A DNA stretch of 64,000 bases from Bacillus sp. FJAT-18017 (GTDB lineage Bacteria > Bacillota > Bacilli > Bacillales > Cytobacillaceae): positions 3,569,501 to 3,633,500 of the forward strand of contig NZ_CP012602.1 in the NCBI RefSeq assembly GCF_001278805.1, given 5' to 3'. The notes beneath the pieces were generated by a model. It worked only from the letters and a program-made list of their open reading frames with translations, was not told the DNA's origin and made no database searches. Positions 8,564-17,688 of this stretch are shown here, one piece after another. Within the stretch, counting starts at the first letter, position 1. Each line of letters begins with the position of its first letter. Both the position numbers and the translations under genes were made by a program.

Positions 8564-9667
8564 TCAATTTCCACCACCCTGATAAACCGGATACCCAACA
8601 AATTTGAAATCCTTTCCGATTTGGGTAATGCTGGTATTGCTTAGCTCAATCGCATCTTTCATCTTATCAATTCCTGTCCCCTCGAGGAATGTAGGTGCGT
8701 TCTTACCGCCAATCAGTTTAGGGGCCACATAAAGGACAGCCTTGTCGATTAATTTTTGTTCAAGAAAACTGCCGTTCACAGTTCCTCCGCCTTCAATCAG
8801 GACAGATGACACAAGTTTTTCACCCAGAATCGCAACAACATCCAGAATGTCGACCCGCTTTTCACCGCTTGTCTGGAAAATTTCAATTCCCTTTTTAGCG
8901 AGTGTTTCTGCTTTTTCTTTATCAAAATCACGGCTTGTAAAAATCCATGTGGGCGCAAGCCTGTCGTTTACCACTTTGGATTCAAGCGGCAGCTTAAGAG
9001 CTGAATCAAGGATAACACGGATTGGATTGCGGCCATTCGGAATCCGCGCAGTAAGCTCAGGATCATCCTTAATAACTGTGTTGGCACCGACAAGAATCGC
9101 CATATTCTCGCTGCGGAGATGGTGGACATCGTGCCTTGCTTCCTCGGAAGTAATCCATTTGCTATCAGATGAATGGCTGGCAATTTTCCCATCAAGAGTT
9201 ATTCCAGCCTTCAAGGTCACAAACGGCTTCTTCTCAACAATGAATTTATTGAACACTTCATTCATCCTCCGCGACTCTTCCTCGCGGATGCCGATGGTCA
9301 CTTCAATGCCCGCATCTTTTAGGATTTTGACTCCATTCCCAGAAACGACCGGATTTGGGTCCAGTGCCGCAATGACGACCCTTTTTAGCCCCGCCTGAAC
9401 AATCGCTTCCGCACATGGGCCAGTTCGGCCATGATGTGAACACGGTTCAAGCGTTACATAAATCGTCCCGCCCTTTGCCTTGTCCCCGGCCATCCTTAGT
9501 GCGTGGATTTCCGCGTGCGGTTCGCCTGCTTTTAGGTGCGTTCCCACCCCGACAATTCGGTTGTCATTGACAATGACAGAGCCAACTAGCGGATTGGGAT
9601 CTGTTTGTCCCTTCATGGCACGCGCATTTTGCAGCGCCAAATCCATATAAAATTCATGATTAGTCAT
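8564..9667 (-). CDS. ribD: Bifunctional pyrimidine deaminase/reductase
   Basis: RibD deaminates the pyrimidine product of RibA and then reduces its ribose to ribitol. The N-terminal deaminase has the zinc site HAEIHAL plus PCSHHGRTGPCAE. The C-terminal reductase begins at VTLKAGITLDGKIA and contains SKWITSEEARHDVH and VLIEGGGTVNGSF. I prefer the ATG at 9667 (367 residues). It overlaps the ribA stop (ATGACTAA), has GGGGA upstream, and gives an N-terminus matching known RibD. An upstream ATG at 9688 has its purine run too close. Confidence 0.95.
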   Translation of the reverse strand: MTNHEFYMDLALQNARAMKGQTDPNPLVGSVIVNDNRIVGVGTHLKAGEPHAEIHALRMAGDKAKGGTIYVTLEPCSHHGRTGPCAEAIVQAGLKRVVIAALDPNPVVSGNGVKILKDAGIEVTIGIREEESRRMNEVFNKFIVEKKPFVTLKAGITLDGKIASHSSDSKWITSEEARHDVHHLRSENMAILVGANTVIKDDPELTARIPNGRNPIRVILDSALKLPLESKVVNDRLAPTWIFTSRDFDKEKAETLAKKGIEIFQTSGEKRVDILDVVAILGEKLVSSVLIEGGGTVNGSFLEQKLIDKAVLYVAPKLIGGKNAPTFLEGTGIDKMKDAIELSNTSITQIGKDFKFVGYPVYQGGGN

Positions 9668-10421
9668 TTGAGACTTCCCCTTGTTCATCTTCCTTCAGAT
9701 GCCCGGACCGATTGATTTTGGTTTGCAGATATTTCTCGTTATATTCGGAAACATCTCCCCAAAGCGGCTTCCGTCCACTGACTGGCAAACCAGATTTCTT
9801 CAACGCTTCCAGCTTCCGCGGGTTATTGGTCATCAGGGTCACTGGCTTGGAACGCAGTGCCTTCAATACGGAAATCGCATCATCATAATTTCGCGCATCA
9901 TCAACAAACCCGAGCTTTTCATTTGCCTCAACAGTATCATAGCCTTGTTCCTGAAGAATGTAGGCCATTGCTTTGCTGAATAGACCAATTCCGCGGCCTT
10001 CATGGTTTGCCAGGTAAAACAGCGCCCCAGTTCCATGGTCAACAATCATTTTCATCGATTGTTTTAGCTGGAACCCGCAATCACAGCGCTTGCTGCCGAA
10101 AATATCTCCAGTATGACAGATCGAATGCATCCGCATAATCGCGTCATCTCCATACTGGAAGTCACCGTAAACAAGCACACTGGATTGCTGTAATTCGGCA
10201 AGATTTACAGCTGAAAGCTTATCAATGATCCGCTGGAAGTCCTCCGTTACTTCATCGCAATTGAGCCAGCAATACCACTGGAATACAACAGTTTCTCCAT
10301 AAAGATTGACTGGAAGCCTGATAGGCCCCACCAAATAAATCGCACCTTTACCAGTCTTTATCAACTGAATTTTATCCTGCAGAGCCGCGAGGGCTTCTGA
10401 TTGTAATTTAGCCTGAGTCAC
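9660..10421 (-). CDS. ribA: GTP cyclohydrolase II, divergent stand-alone form
   Basis: GTP cyclohydrolase II opens the guanine ring of GTP, the first step of riboflavin synthesis. The zinc and GTP site HSICHTGDIFGSKRCDCG (about residues 117-134) is intact, as are EGRGIGL, DTVEANEKLGF and TNNPRKLEAL. Two points are unusual. The segment before EGRGIGL reads LANH rather than the common LRQ. The N-terminal 80 residues (with WYCWLN) are unlike the usual family start. The GTG start follows AAGGAGGAATTTAAT and overlaps an out-of-frame ATG-TGA. It overlaps ribD by eight bases. No RFN element is visible upstream. Confidence 0.88.
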   Translation of the reverse strand: MTQAKLQSEALAALQDKIQLIKTGKGAIYLVGPIRLPVNLYGETVVFQWYCWLNCDEVTEDFQRIIDKLSAVNLAELQQSSVLVYGDFQYGDDAIMRMHSICHTGDIFGSKRCDCGFQLKQSMKMIVDHGTGALFYLANHEGRGIGLFSKAMAYILQEQGYDTVEANEKLGFVDDARNYDDAISVLKALRSKPVTLMTNNPRKLEALKKSGLPVSGRKPLWGDVSEYNEKYLQTKINRSGHLKEDEQGEVSND

Positions 10422-11016
10422 ATTAAATTCCTCCTTGGGAGTAGTTTTCTATAAGAATGGTAATTTTATCCCGCGATAACAGGCAGAAAATCGCCATTTC
10501 AATATTCTAATTTTATTAAAAAAGCAGGGACCAAATTTGCTGACCGTAAAAGTCCTATTGGTCTGAAGCAGGTCTTTTTCAAGGGCTTCATACCCTAGTT
10601 TACCCGGCTAACAATCAGCGGGGAAAAGGATAGTTGAAGTATCTTATTATGATTACTATCATACGTTACAATCTTTTTTAATGAAATACAACTTTGAAGT
10701 ACTCAATTCGGCAAGCTTGCAACCTTATAATTATAGCTCAAATAACTCACGCTTTCACCTATTGAATAAAGGTTAAATTCCATCCCTACGGTACTTCTTC
10801 TACATCGGCTTTTAGTATTTTTTATTAACGGTCAATTCAGACATTGACTGTTTGTTGGAGTACATTCCAGGTATTTTTACTTAATGCTGTGTAAATGGAT
10901 ATTATTAATTTATTAGCATGGCTGGTTGCAGCGGAAATCAACAACGTTGTTTAACATGGCTTTATTAAAGTCTCTTTTACACAAAAAGCCTGCATTAAGC
11001 GGGCCCTCTGTGAAAA
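10422..11016. other. 595-bp intergenic region
   Basis: It holds the ribA ribosome site, the terminator of the membrane-protein gene (10983-11004) and AT-rich spacer. A minus-strand stretch of about 50 codons near 10450-10610 looks weakly protein-like (GYEALEKDLLQ then NRTFTVSKFGPCFF) but has no start codon or ribosome site. I see no riboswitch. Confidence 0.5.
10983..11004 (-). terminator. Terminator of the 11.0-11.7 kb membrane gene
   Basis: On the minus strand GCCCGC-TTAAT-GCAGGC is followed by TTTTTGTG, 13 bases after the stop codon. Confidence 0.7.
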
Positions 11017-11724
11017 TTATGTTTTGGACGGCATCAATTGCTTGTTTTGTTCCTGGTAATTCCTTGTTGCCCATAAGGATCCAAGCAAGATGAACTCAAA
11101 CCCATTAACCGCTGCCTTGCTTTCGACTGGAATTGGAATAGCACTCCCCGCTCCCATTATAATGACTCCAATCGCCATCCATTTCCAGCCTTGCTTTTTC
11201 CAGACGGCAAGTGAAGAAACTAGCAAAACCAGCGATACACCAATGACCATGAGAGGTGGACCAGATTTATCAGCCGGTTCATAGCTTACTACCCCAAATT
11301 CTGAAACAGGCTTAAGTTTTATCCCGATTGTCTCGGATGCCAGTTCCCACACTATTAAAATCAAGGTAATAGCCAGAGCTATCAAAAATACCCTGTTTGG
11401 CTTGGCCCATTTTACATCAGCACGCTCCGAAGCTTTCAAGGCAAATAATACGAGTGTGGGTGTAAAAAGTGCATGGAGCCAGTACCTCATTAGATTTAAG
11501 TTCTCCAAAGCGCTTCCTTCACCAATCCAACTCCCCGCTGCCAACACTGCATTGTCATAAATCAGCCCGGCTGTTACTAAAAACAGAGTATTTTCTGATG
11601 CCAGCCAACTCCTGGATTTATTCATTTTCAAGCCCCACAAAAACAGGGCTATATAACACATACCGTGTAATAGATAAAAAAATGGGTCCAAGGTTAATGT
11701 CCTCCGGTTCAGTTTTGCACTCAA
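11017..11724 (-). CDS. Multi-pass membrane protein, unknown function
   Basis: I do not recognise the family. The product is up to 235 residues with about seven hydrophobic segments, for example MCYIALFLWGL, LFTPTLVLFAL, VFLIALAITLILIVW, VIGVSLVLLVSSLAV and MAIGVIIMGAGSAIP. It ends in a short polar tail. The indicated start is TTG behind a weak GGGAAG; an internal ATG (MCYIAL) is possible. It is monocistronic with its own terminator and runs divergently from the YycE-like gene. Confidence 0.65.
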   Translation of the reverse strand: MSAKLNRRTLTLDPFFYLLHGMCYIALFLWGLKMNKSRSWLASENTLFLVTAGLIYDNAVLAAGSWIGEGSALENLNLMRYWLHALFTPTLVLFALKASERADVKWAKPNRVFLIALAITLILIVWELASETIGIKLKPVSEFGVVSYEPADKSGPPLMVIGVSLVLLVSSLAVWKKQGWKWMAIGVIIMGAGSAIPIPVESKAAVNGFEFILLGSLWATRNYQEQNKQLMPSKT

Positions 11725-11895
11725 TGATAAACTTCCCTTAACGCTCTTTTCAGAAACGGAAACATTGCTCTACATTTTAAGTGATAAGGTTTTTTTACCA
11801 AAAAAATAGCCCAAAGCAATTTCTCTGTCCTATTATTGATGACTAGAGTCCACAATCCAGTATACTGAAGAAAACAAATATAAGGAGGTACTTAA

Positions 11896-12309
11896 ATGTC
11901 AAAATTTTGGTCAGAATCATTGCCTGTGGTGCAATTCAGAATAGCACGTCCTACTGATCAATTGGATAAGGTAGTCGCGTTTTATCGGGACGGGATTGGA
12001 TTAAAGGTTATTGGTTCTTTTAAACAACATGATGGATACGATGGAGTTATGCTTGGGCTGCCTGATGCGAATTATCACCTTGAATTTACTCAGCATGAAA
12101 AAGGGAGCCCATGCCCGGCCCCCACTGAAGATAATCTGCTAGTCTTTTATATTCCAGACAAAGCTGAACGGGATGAGATCGCAGCCCGGCTAAATGAAAT
12201 GGGTTATCTGCCAGTTGAGCCTGAGAATCCTTATTGGAAAAATGCCGGTGTAACGATTGCTGACCCAGATGGCTGGCGAATCGTTTTGCAAAACACCCAA
12301 GGGTTGTAG
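11896..12309 (+). CDS. yycE: VOC (glyoxalase/bleomycin resistance fold) protein, YycE-like
   Basis: A 137-residue single-module VOC protein built from two beta-alpha-beta-beta-beta repeats: QFRIARPTDQLDKVVAFYRD then YLPVEPENPYWKNAGVTIADPDGWRIVL. Members bind a metal and act on, or sequester, small molecules. It is closely similar to B. subtilis YycE, whose function is not established. A strong TAAGGAGG lies eight bases before ATG. A hairpin terminator follows before the convergent protease gene. Confidence 0.85.
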   Translation: MSKFWSESLPVVQFRIARPTDQLDKVVAFYRDGIGLKVIGSFKQHDGYDGVMLGLPDANYHLEFTQHEKGSPCPAPTEDNLLVFYIPDKAERDEIAARLNEMGYLPVEPENPYWKNAGVTIADPDGWRIVLQNTQGL

Positions 12310-12402
12310 GAGTAATTTGAACATTATTGAGGCTGACTATAAGGCAACTAACTATAAATTTAGTTGTAGTGCGATTTCTGCCTGCAGAATAACCAATACG
12401 TA

Positions 12403-12429
12403 AAGGCATCAGATTTCTTCTGATGCCTT
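12403..12429. terminator. Hairpin between convergent genes
   Basis: AAGGCATCAGA pairs with TCTGATGCCTT around five bases, followed on the plus strand by GGTTCTT. It can serve both the yycE-like gene and the CPBP gene, although neither T tract is strong. Confidence 0.6.
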
Positions 12430-12434
12430 GGTTC

Positions 12435-13388
12435 TTATAGACGGGCAACAGGCGGGCCGCTTTTATCAGTGAATTTCTTAAGCGAAATTATTGTAAAAGT
12501 TAAAAAAACAACTATTGACCAAAACAAGGATAGTTTTGGATTTATATTTGCGGTCACGAATAGAGAAGGGATATTCCCATATACCGTATTGTCCATCGTG
12601 AGGAACCAGCCAAGAAACATATTATTCGCAGCATGGGCACCAATCGCCAGTTCAGCACTGTTCGTCCGGGCCGTGATATAACACCATAATACCCCTGAAA
12701 GGAGATAATCCGCCCCTACGAAGATAGCCGAGTAGCCCATTTCAGGATTTGAAAAATGGAGAGTCCCAAAAATACTTCCAGCAATAACGGCCAACACGAT
12801 TAGGTTTGAGACGGTTCGGCCAATCCACTGTACTAAATATCCCCTAAAAAAAACCTCTTCGGTAGTTGTTTGTATCGGAGTTAAAAAAAGCACAAACACA
12901 AATAGCAAGATAAAATCGGTAACTTCAAAGGTATTAAACGAATAATCACCCGGACTAATTAGAAAATCCGCCGCAGTCGTTCCTGCTAGCAAACAGAAAA
13001 AGACGGCAAACCCCCAAAACACTCTCTTCCAATTTATTTTCCTATTAGGAGTGATAAGGCTTCTAAATCCTCTCTTATGGATGAACTTGACCGATACTAA
13101 AATTCCAATCAACCAAAAAATAAAAATCAAATGCGATAAGGCAAACTCATAAAGAGGGTCCGCATTTACCCATATCATTTCAAACTCATCGTAGTATGTA
13201 CCTGGTTCACCTGAAACAAGTATAGACATTGCCCAATCATAAACCCCAGAGCCAATGAACATGAATAACATGATCAGGGAAAATGATGCCATAAACCTTT
13301 TCCAATTGTTTTTACCAGCTGTCACTTTAATGAAGCTATTCTCCAGATTCGCCGCCTCCCCATCTTTGCTCGCCCAAGGTTGTACCAT
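12435..13388 (-). CDS. CPBP-family intramembrane metalloprotease
   Basis: A 317-residue protein with about eight membrane helices. The three signature motifs of CAAX/bacteriocin-processing (Abi) proteases are present: TTEEVFFRGYLVQ (EExxxR, about residues 183-195), SIFGTLHFSN (FxxxH) and GAHAANNMFLG (HxxxN/B). Relatives cleave prenylated or other membrane proteins, or give immunity to bacteriocins. The ATG has no clear Shine-Dalgarno, so the start could be a little further in. It is monocistronic. Confidence 0.85.
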   Translation of the reverse strand: MVQPWASKDGEAANLENSFIKVTAGKNNWKRFMASFSLIMLFMFIGSGVYDWAMSILVSGEPGTYYDEFEMIWVNADPLYEFALSHLIFIFWLIGILVSVKFIHKRGFRSLITPNRKINWKRVFWGFAVFFCLLAGTTAADFLISPGDYSFNTFEVTDFILLFVFVLFLTPIQTTTEEVFFRGYLVQWIGRTVSNLIVLAVIAGSIFGTLHFSNPEMGYSAIFVGADYLLSGVLWCYITARTNSAELAIGAHAANNMFLGWFLTMDNTVYGNIPSLFVTANINPKLSLFWSIVVFLTFTIISLKKFTDKSGPPVARL

Positions 13389-13758
13389 TATTTTCTACTT
13401 TATTCATACAAACTTTAATCATGCTCCAAGCAGGAATTTTAATAAAAAACAAAGAAATAGATAATCATAACCAGCAGGGAAAAATGAGAAACTTATTTAC
13501 CAGCACACCCTCTGGTTTAAATTTCCATGTATTTGAGAGGAATCTAAACAAAAGATATTGATTGTTGATTTTGACAGAAGTATGCCTTGCTTCTTATTGA
13601 AAATCACTTCTAAATCCGTCTTTCTTCAGATAATTTCGAAATATTTACAATAACTTAATCATGGCTTAGCATTTTTTGGATATACTGTTACTAAAGGATA
13701 CGATGATTGCCACTTTTCCACAGCCCGCAACTTATCTTACCTGAATGGAGGAAGAACC

Positions 13759-13857
13759 ATGAATCTGCTCTTAAATTCATTGTCCGTTTCCTTTATGCTG
13801 GCAGCCTTTGTCCAAATTTTCTACCACTCCTTCTTTCGTGTTAAGAATGAGGAGTAA
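13759..13857 (+). CDS. Small membrane peptide, 32 residues
   Basis: The ORF starts with ATG eight bases after GGAGGAAG and encodes MNLLLNSLSVSFMLAAFVQI followed by FYHSFFRVKNEE. That is one hydrophobic span and a charged tail, the pattern of short single-pass peptides in Bacillaceae. The strong ribosome site is the main evidence. No family is recognised, and no promoter is obvious beyond a TATACT at about 13680. Confidence 0.55.
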   Translation: MNLLLNSLSVSFMLAAFVQIFYHSFFRVKNEE

Positions 13858-13881
13858 GCTGTTTAATATGATTAATGGATG

Positions 13882-14055
13882 TTAAAGGTCAAACCCTGCA
13901 GTATCACGTCCCCATCCCCTAAATGCATAACGCCACGGATTCAACCAGGCCATAGCTAAGAGTCCGGATCCTCTGGAAACGTACCGTAATAACTCCCAAG
14001 TGAATTGGAATATAGCCGCTTATACTCATCCAACTTATCACCGTTGAACCCATGA
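13882..14055 (-). pseudogene. Possible decayed gene fragments
   Basis: Two short reading frames look protein-like on the minus strand. One reads LDEYKRLYSNSLGSYYGTFP then EDPDS and stop at 13956. The other, in a different frame, runs from ATG at 13953 to TAA at 13882 and reads MAWLNPWRYAFRGWGRDTAG then FDL. Neither has a ribosome site. They could be remnants of one frameshifted gene. No family was recognised, so this is tentative. Confidence 0.25.
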
Positions 14056-14088
14056 TTTTACCGAATCTCTAATCCTAATTTCCTCAAA

Positions 14089-14114
14089 GCCATCACGTTG
14101 TCGTGGTGGTTTTT
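14089..14114 (+). terminator. U-tailed hairpin
   Basis: GCCATCACG pairs with CGTGGTGG(T) around TTGT, followed by TTTTTC. It could end a transcript carrying the 32-residue ORF or an RNA from this region. Confidence 0.6.
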
Positions 14115-14310
14115 CATTTAGATTTTCCGAATTGCCTTATTCCTTAAAAGGCAGGAAGAAGATTTTTGTTCATGTTCCTACCTCTACTTTTGATTCCTCA
14201 ACGTCACCTTATTTCGACACCCCAAAAGACATCTTTCAGCAAAATCCCTTAGATTTCCTAATAATTCTAGTTTTTCACTTAAAATGGTACAAAATAGGTT
14301 TTATTCATTA

Positions 14311-14341
14311 TATAATAGGAAAAAGTTCTCATTAAGAGAAC
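14311..14341 (+). promoter_or_regulatory. TATAAT with adjacent perfect dyad
   Basis: A TATAAT lies at 14311-14316 with a weak upstream -35. Nine bases later GTTCTC-ATTAA-GAGAAC (14325-14341) forms a perfect inverted repeat near the expected transcription start. It may be an operator for a repressor of the c-di-GMP gene. Confidence 0.45.
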
Positions 14342-14411
14342 AAAATAACTAGTTATCTCACTAGAAATGACTAGATTTATACGGGAGTCCAAAGGAGGAA
14401 CTGGAACATAT

Positions 14412-16943
14412 ATGAAATTCGCTGAAAAGACAAGTGAGGAAGAACCATTTAATTCTAGTTTCACCGGGTTGGACAATGATTTTCAAAATATATTTGGAGA
14501 ACTAACAAATGCGGTATTTATCCTAGATCGGTTTGGGCGTGTTTTGACATTTAATAAAGCGGCAACGAATCTTTTTGGATTCCATATCAGTGATATGTTC
14601 GAGGTGTCCACTCTCTTCCTGGATCATAATCACGAAAGAAACGAATTACATAAAAAGATAGTCCTGGAAGGAAAAGCCCAACATTATACGGCTGCTGTTA
14701 AACATAAAAATGGATTTTTGTTAACAGTTGGCATTACCTGCATCCCTCTGTTTAATGAAAAAAACGAAGTAGTTAAGGTATGCGCTATTATTCAAAATTC
14801 AACTGAAAGTAAAAATAACCAAAAGGAAATCTCCCAGCCTGGGACAATTCATGATAAGTCTAAGTTAAAAGCAGTTGAGAACAATTTTTTTGAAAGTGCC
14901 GCGAGTATTAAAAATATTTACGATAACCTTGACGCGGCTATATGGTCTTTTGATATGCGAGAAGGGAGGATTAGTTTTATTTCGAAAGGCATCAAGGCCA
15001 TCACCGGCTATAGTCCTGACGAAATAATGTCGATCGGATGGAATCCAATAATTCACCCGGGAGATTTGGATTATTTTAATAATATGCTGCCCACTTTGGT
15101 AAAGGGCCTTAAACATTCTCATCAATACAGGATTATTCATAAGTCGGGCGAAATACGCTGGATTGATGGCCATACAATTCCTATTCTCGGACCCGATGGA
15201 ACACTGGCCAGGATAGACGGAATCATGTCGGATATTACAAAACAAAAACTTTATGAAAAACAAATTCTTTATCATGCTCATTATGACGGATTGACTGGTC
15301 TGCCAAATCGAAGAAAGTTCGATGAAAAAATACAATCCCTTTGTCAGACCTCTATAACCCAGAAAAAAACAGGTGAAGAGCTATTCTCAATTTTATATCT
15401 GGATTTGGATCGTTTTCAAAATATTATTGATACCTTGGGCCAACCGGTAGCAGAAAAGCTGTTAATCCGATTTTCGGAAAGGTTATCACCATTGATTTGC
15501 GGTTCTTCTCTTCTAGCGAGACTCGACTCAGATGAATTTGGTGTTATCGTTTGGGGTATAGATAGCGCTCAAGAGGCGATAAATCTAGCCAAGAACATAA
15601 TCGACTCCACCAGGGATTCAGCTTTTTCAGTTGATGGATTCGATTTGCATATCACAGCCAGTATCGGTATCAGCATGTACCCATTTGACGGGAGTGAGCC
15701 GGGTACATTACTTAAGAAAGCATCTGCTGCAATGTATAGGGCAAAGGAAAAAGGGAAAAATGACTTTCAGCTTTATACTCCTTCATTGAATATTGGTAAC
15801 TATAAGTTATTCATCATAGAAAGAGATTTACGAAAAGCCATTAATACGCAGGAGTTATTTTTACACTTCCAGCCAAGGATTGATGCGAAAACAGGACGGA
15901 TACTCAGTGCTGAAGCACTAATCCGCTGGGAGCATCCGAAGTGGGGGATGATTTCACCTGGAGAATTCATTCCTATTGCCGAGGAGACTGACCTTGTTTT
16001 GCAAATAGGAGATTTCGTCATTAAAAAGGTATGTGCCTTTTTAAGGGATTGGAAAGCAAATGGATTGCCGGTTGTCCCTATTTCTATCAATGTATCATCA
16101 AAACGGTTCCTTAAGGCCGATTGGGTTAACAAATTAGAGCAAATTTTAGATGACCATCAAATACCCAGCCATCTTATTGAGCTTGAAATTACGGAATCTG
16201 CAATAATTAAACATAAAGAAACGGTAGATAGTGCTATCAAATCATTAAAGAAACTTGGTGTCCGGGTAGCTTTAGATGATTTTGGGACAGGCTATTCATC
16301 CTTAACATATTTAAAACAATTTCAAGTCGATACATTAAAAATTGATAAGTCTTTCATCGATAATGTTACGAAATCTCCCCAGGATCAGCTTATAACCAAG
16401 GCTATGATTTCTCTTGCACAAGGCATGAATATGAATGTGGTCGCTGAAGGTGTTGAAACTCCTGAGCAATTAGATTTTCTGAAAGGCTTGGAATGTAATG
16501 AAATTCAAGGCTATTTATTTAGTCGACCTGTTGCCATCCATGACTTTGAGAATTTATTAAAGAAGCAATACCTTGAGCCTGAAGAAACTTTTCCCTCTCC
16601 TTCTTCCACTTCGGAGAGAAGATCACATCAAAGAATTCAGTTTTCCTCACCTAAATCGGCAAAGATTTCGCTTATTTCAGTTGGGGGAAAACCTGTCCAG
16701 GTGGGATGTTCAAATGTAGACGTTATGAATATTGGCTTAGGAGGATTAAAGTTTGTTACAGGCATGAACCTTCCACTCCGGAATGATCATATCTTTCAAT
16801 TCGAATTTGAGATTTCGGACACACCTATAGTCTTAACAGGAACAATTGTCTGGAAACAGGAGGTTAAAGATATATTTCATTATGGGATAAGTTTTATACA
16901 TCAATGTCAGGAGAAAGTATTAAACGATTTACTAAAAAGCTAG
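14412..16943 (+). CDS. PAS-PAS-GGDEF-EAL-PilZ c-di-GMP phosphodiesterase
   Basis: An 843-residue regulator. Two PAS sensor domains lie at about 24-130 and 165-280, GGDEF at 285-445, EAL at 460-710 and PilZ at 735-843. The cyclase site is LARLDSDEFGV, so GGDEF has become DSDEF and cyclase activity is unlikely. The phosphodiesterase site looks complete: AEALIRW, SINVSSKRF, LEITES, LDDFGTGYSSL, LKIDKSFI, VVAEGVET and IQGYLFS. The PilZ domain has RRSHQR plus NIGLGG and probably binds c-di-GMP. No membrane span is seen. I chose the ATG at 14412 because AAAGGAGG precedes it; an ATG at 14367 has no ribosome site. Expected role: sensory breakdown of c-di-GMP. Confidence 0.92.
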   Translation: MKFAEKTSEEEPFNSSFTGLDNDFQNIFGELTNAVFILDRFGRVLTFNKAATNLFGFHISDMFEVSTLFLDHNHERNELHKKIVLEGKAQHYTAAVKHKNGFLLTVGITCIPLFNEKNEVVKVCAIIQNSTESKNNQKEISQPGTIHDKSKLKAVENNFFESAASIKNIYDNLDAAIWSFDMREGRISFISKGIKAITGYSPDEIMSIGWNPIIHPGDLDYFNNMLPTLVKGLKHSHQYRIIHKSGEIRWIDGHTIPILGPDGTLARIDGIMSDITKQKLYEKQILYHAHYDGLTGLPNRRKFDEKIQSLCQTSITQKKTGEELFSILYLDLDRFQNIIDTLGQPVAEKLLIRFSERLSPLICGSSLLARLDSDEFGVIVWGIDSAQEAINLAKNIIDSTRDSAFSVDGFDLHITASIGISMYPFDGSEPGTLLKKASAAMYRAKEKGKNDFQLYTPSLNIGNYKLFIIERDLRKAINTQELFLHFQPRIDAKTGRILSAEALIRWEHPKWGMISPGEFIPIAEETDLVLQIGDFVIKKVCAFLRDWKANGLPVVPISINVSSKRFLKADWVNKLEQILDDHQIPSHLIELEITESAIIKHKETVDSAIKSLKKLGVRVALDDFGTGYSSLTYLKQFQVDTLKIDKSFIDNVTKSPQDQLITKAMISLAQGMNMNVVAEGVETPEQLDFLKGLECNEIQGYLFSRPVAIHDFENLLKKQYLEPEETFPSPSSTSERRSHQRIQFSSPKSAKISLISVGGKPVQVGCSNVDVMNIGLGGLKFVTGMNLPLRNDHIFQFEFEISDTPIVLTGTIVWKQEVKDIFHYGISFIHQCQEKVLNDLLKS

Positions 16944-17009
16944 TAATTTATTTTCAAAACAAAGGGGGATTCCTGGGCGACGCAAGAACCTGCCTTTAGG
17001 ATTTAAACT

Positions 17010-17663
17010 ATGGAGAAAATCACCCAGTCATTACAAAATTATAAACTTACGAAGGAAGTAAGGAACCTTATTAAAAACATGGAGCCTTATTTGCGCACTA
17101 AGAATGACTTATCTTTGCTTTTCAAAAACCTGTATCTGCACGAGCTGATAGGCGAAAGCGAGTATATTGCTTTCCAAACCAAATTCATGTTGAATGATTT
17201 TACAGGAATAATGGAACGAAAATTCAAAGATCTTTCATGCGGCATTTATTTATATGATGAAAAAGATCAGAAACTATGGAACGGTGCAACTAGTACGATT
17301 AATCCTGCCTATAATGAATACACAAATGGGTTAAAAGTGAGCAATGATATTGCCGAAGGCGATGATCTACCACTTTACATAAAAAATTCGATTGCAATTC
17401 CAAATTTGGATCGAGGCGAAGATATTATTTCCCTTAACCACAAAAAGGACTTGATAAAAAGCGGATATAATGCTTTTTGCCTGGTACCACTTGAGCACAA
17501 TGGTATACGAATCGGGCACACGGCCTTATTATCCAAGCGCGTCCGGGATTTCACCATGAAGGAAATAACTTTAGTATCGGAATATAATACATTAATAGAA
17601 GGAAAATTGGCAGAAATAAAGAATTTATTATTGACTAAACTGAAAGATGCTTCTAGTCTTTAA
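17010..17663 (+). CDS. GAF-like domain protein, unknown role
   Basis: A 217-residue soluble protein. The N-terminal 70 residues are helical. From about residue 60 the pattern resembles a GAF sensor domain: GIYLYDEKDQKLWNGATSTI, a variable loop, then SGYNAFCLVPLEHNGIRIGH and a final long helix. There is no output domain. It lies 66 bases after the c-di-GMP gene and 25 bases before an Xre regulator, so the three may be co-transcribed. Relatives occur beside GGDEF/EAL proteins in other firmicutes, to my knowledge. The ribosome site is weak (AGGA). Confidence 0.6.
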   Translation: MEKITQSLQNYKLTKEVRNLIKNMEPYLRTKNDLSLLFKNLYLHELIGESEYIAFQTKFMLNDFTGIMERKFKDLSCGIYLYDEKDQKLWNGATSTINPAYNEYTNGLKVSNDIAEGDDLPLYIKNSIAIPNLDRGEDIISLNHKKDLIKSGYNAFCLVPLEHNGIRIGHTALLSKRVRDFTMKEITLVSEYNTLIEGKLAEIKNLLLTKLKDASSL

Positions 17664-17688
17664 CAATGTCATGCTAAAAGGTGATTGA

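Larger units (their letters stand above)
13389..14366. other. Gene-poor region of almost 1 kb
   Basis: It contains a 32-codon ORF with a good ribosome site (13759-13857), short protein-like fragments on the minus strand (13882-14055), a U-tailed hairpin (14089-14114) and the control region of the c-di-GMP gene. No larger ORF is credible here. Confidence 0.5.

Noticed and set aside
8742..9398. 218-codon open frame on the plus strand
   Set aside because: Shadow of ribD on the opposite strand, rich in Ser and Arg as expected for such shadows.
10450..10610. Protein-like stretch on the minus strand upstream of ribA
   Set aside because: About 50 codons are open and look mildly coding, but there is no start codon or ribosome site, and it overlaps the likely ribA promoter.
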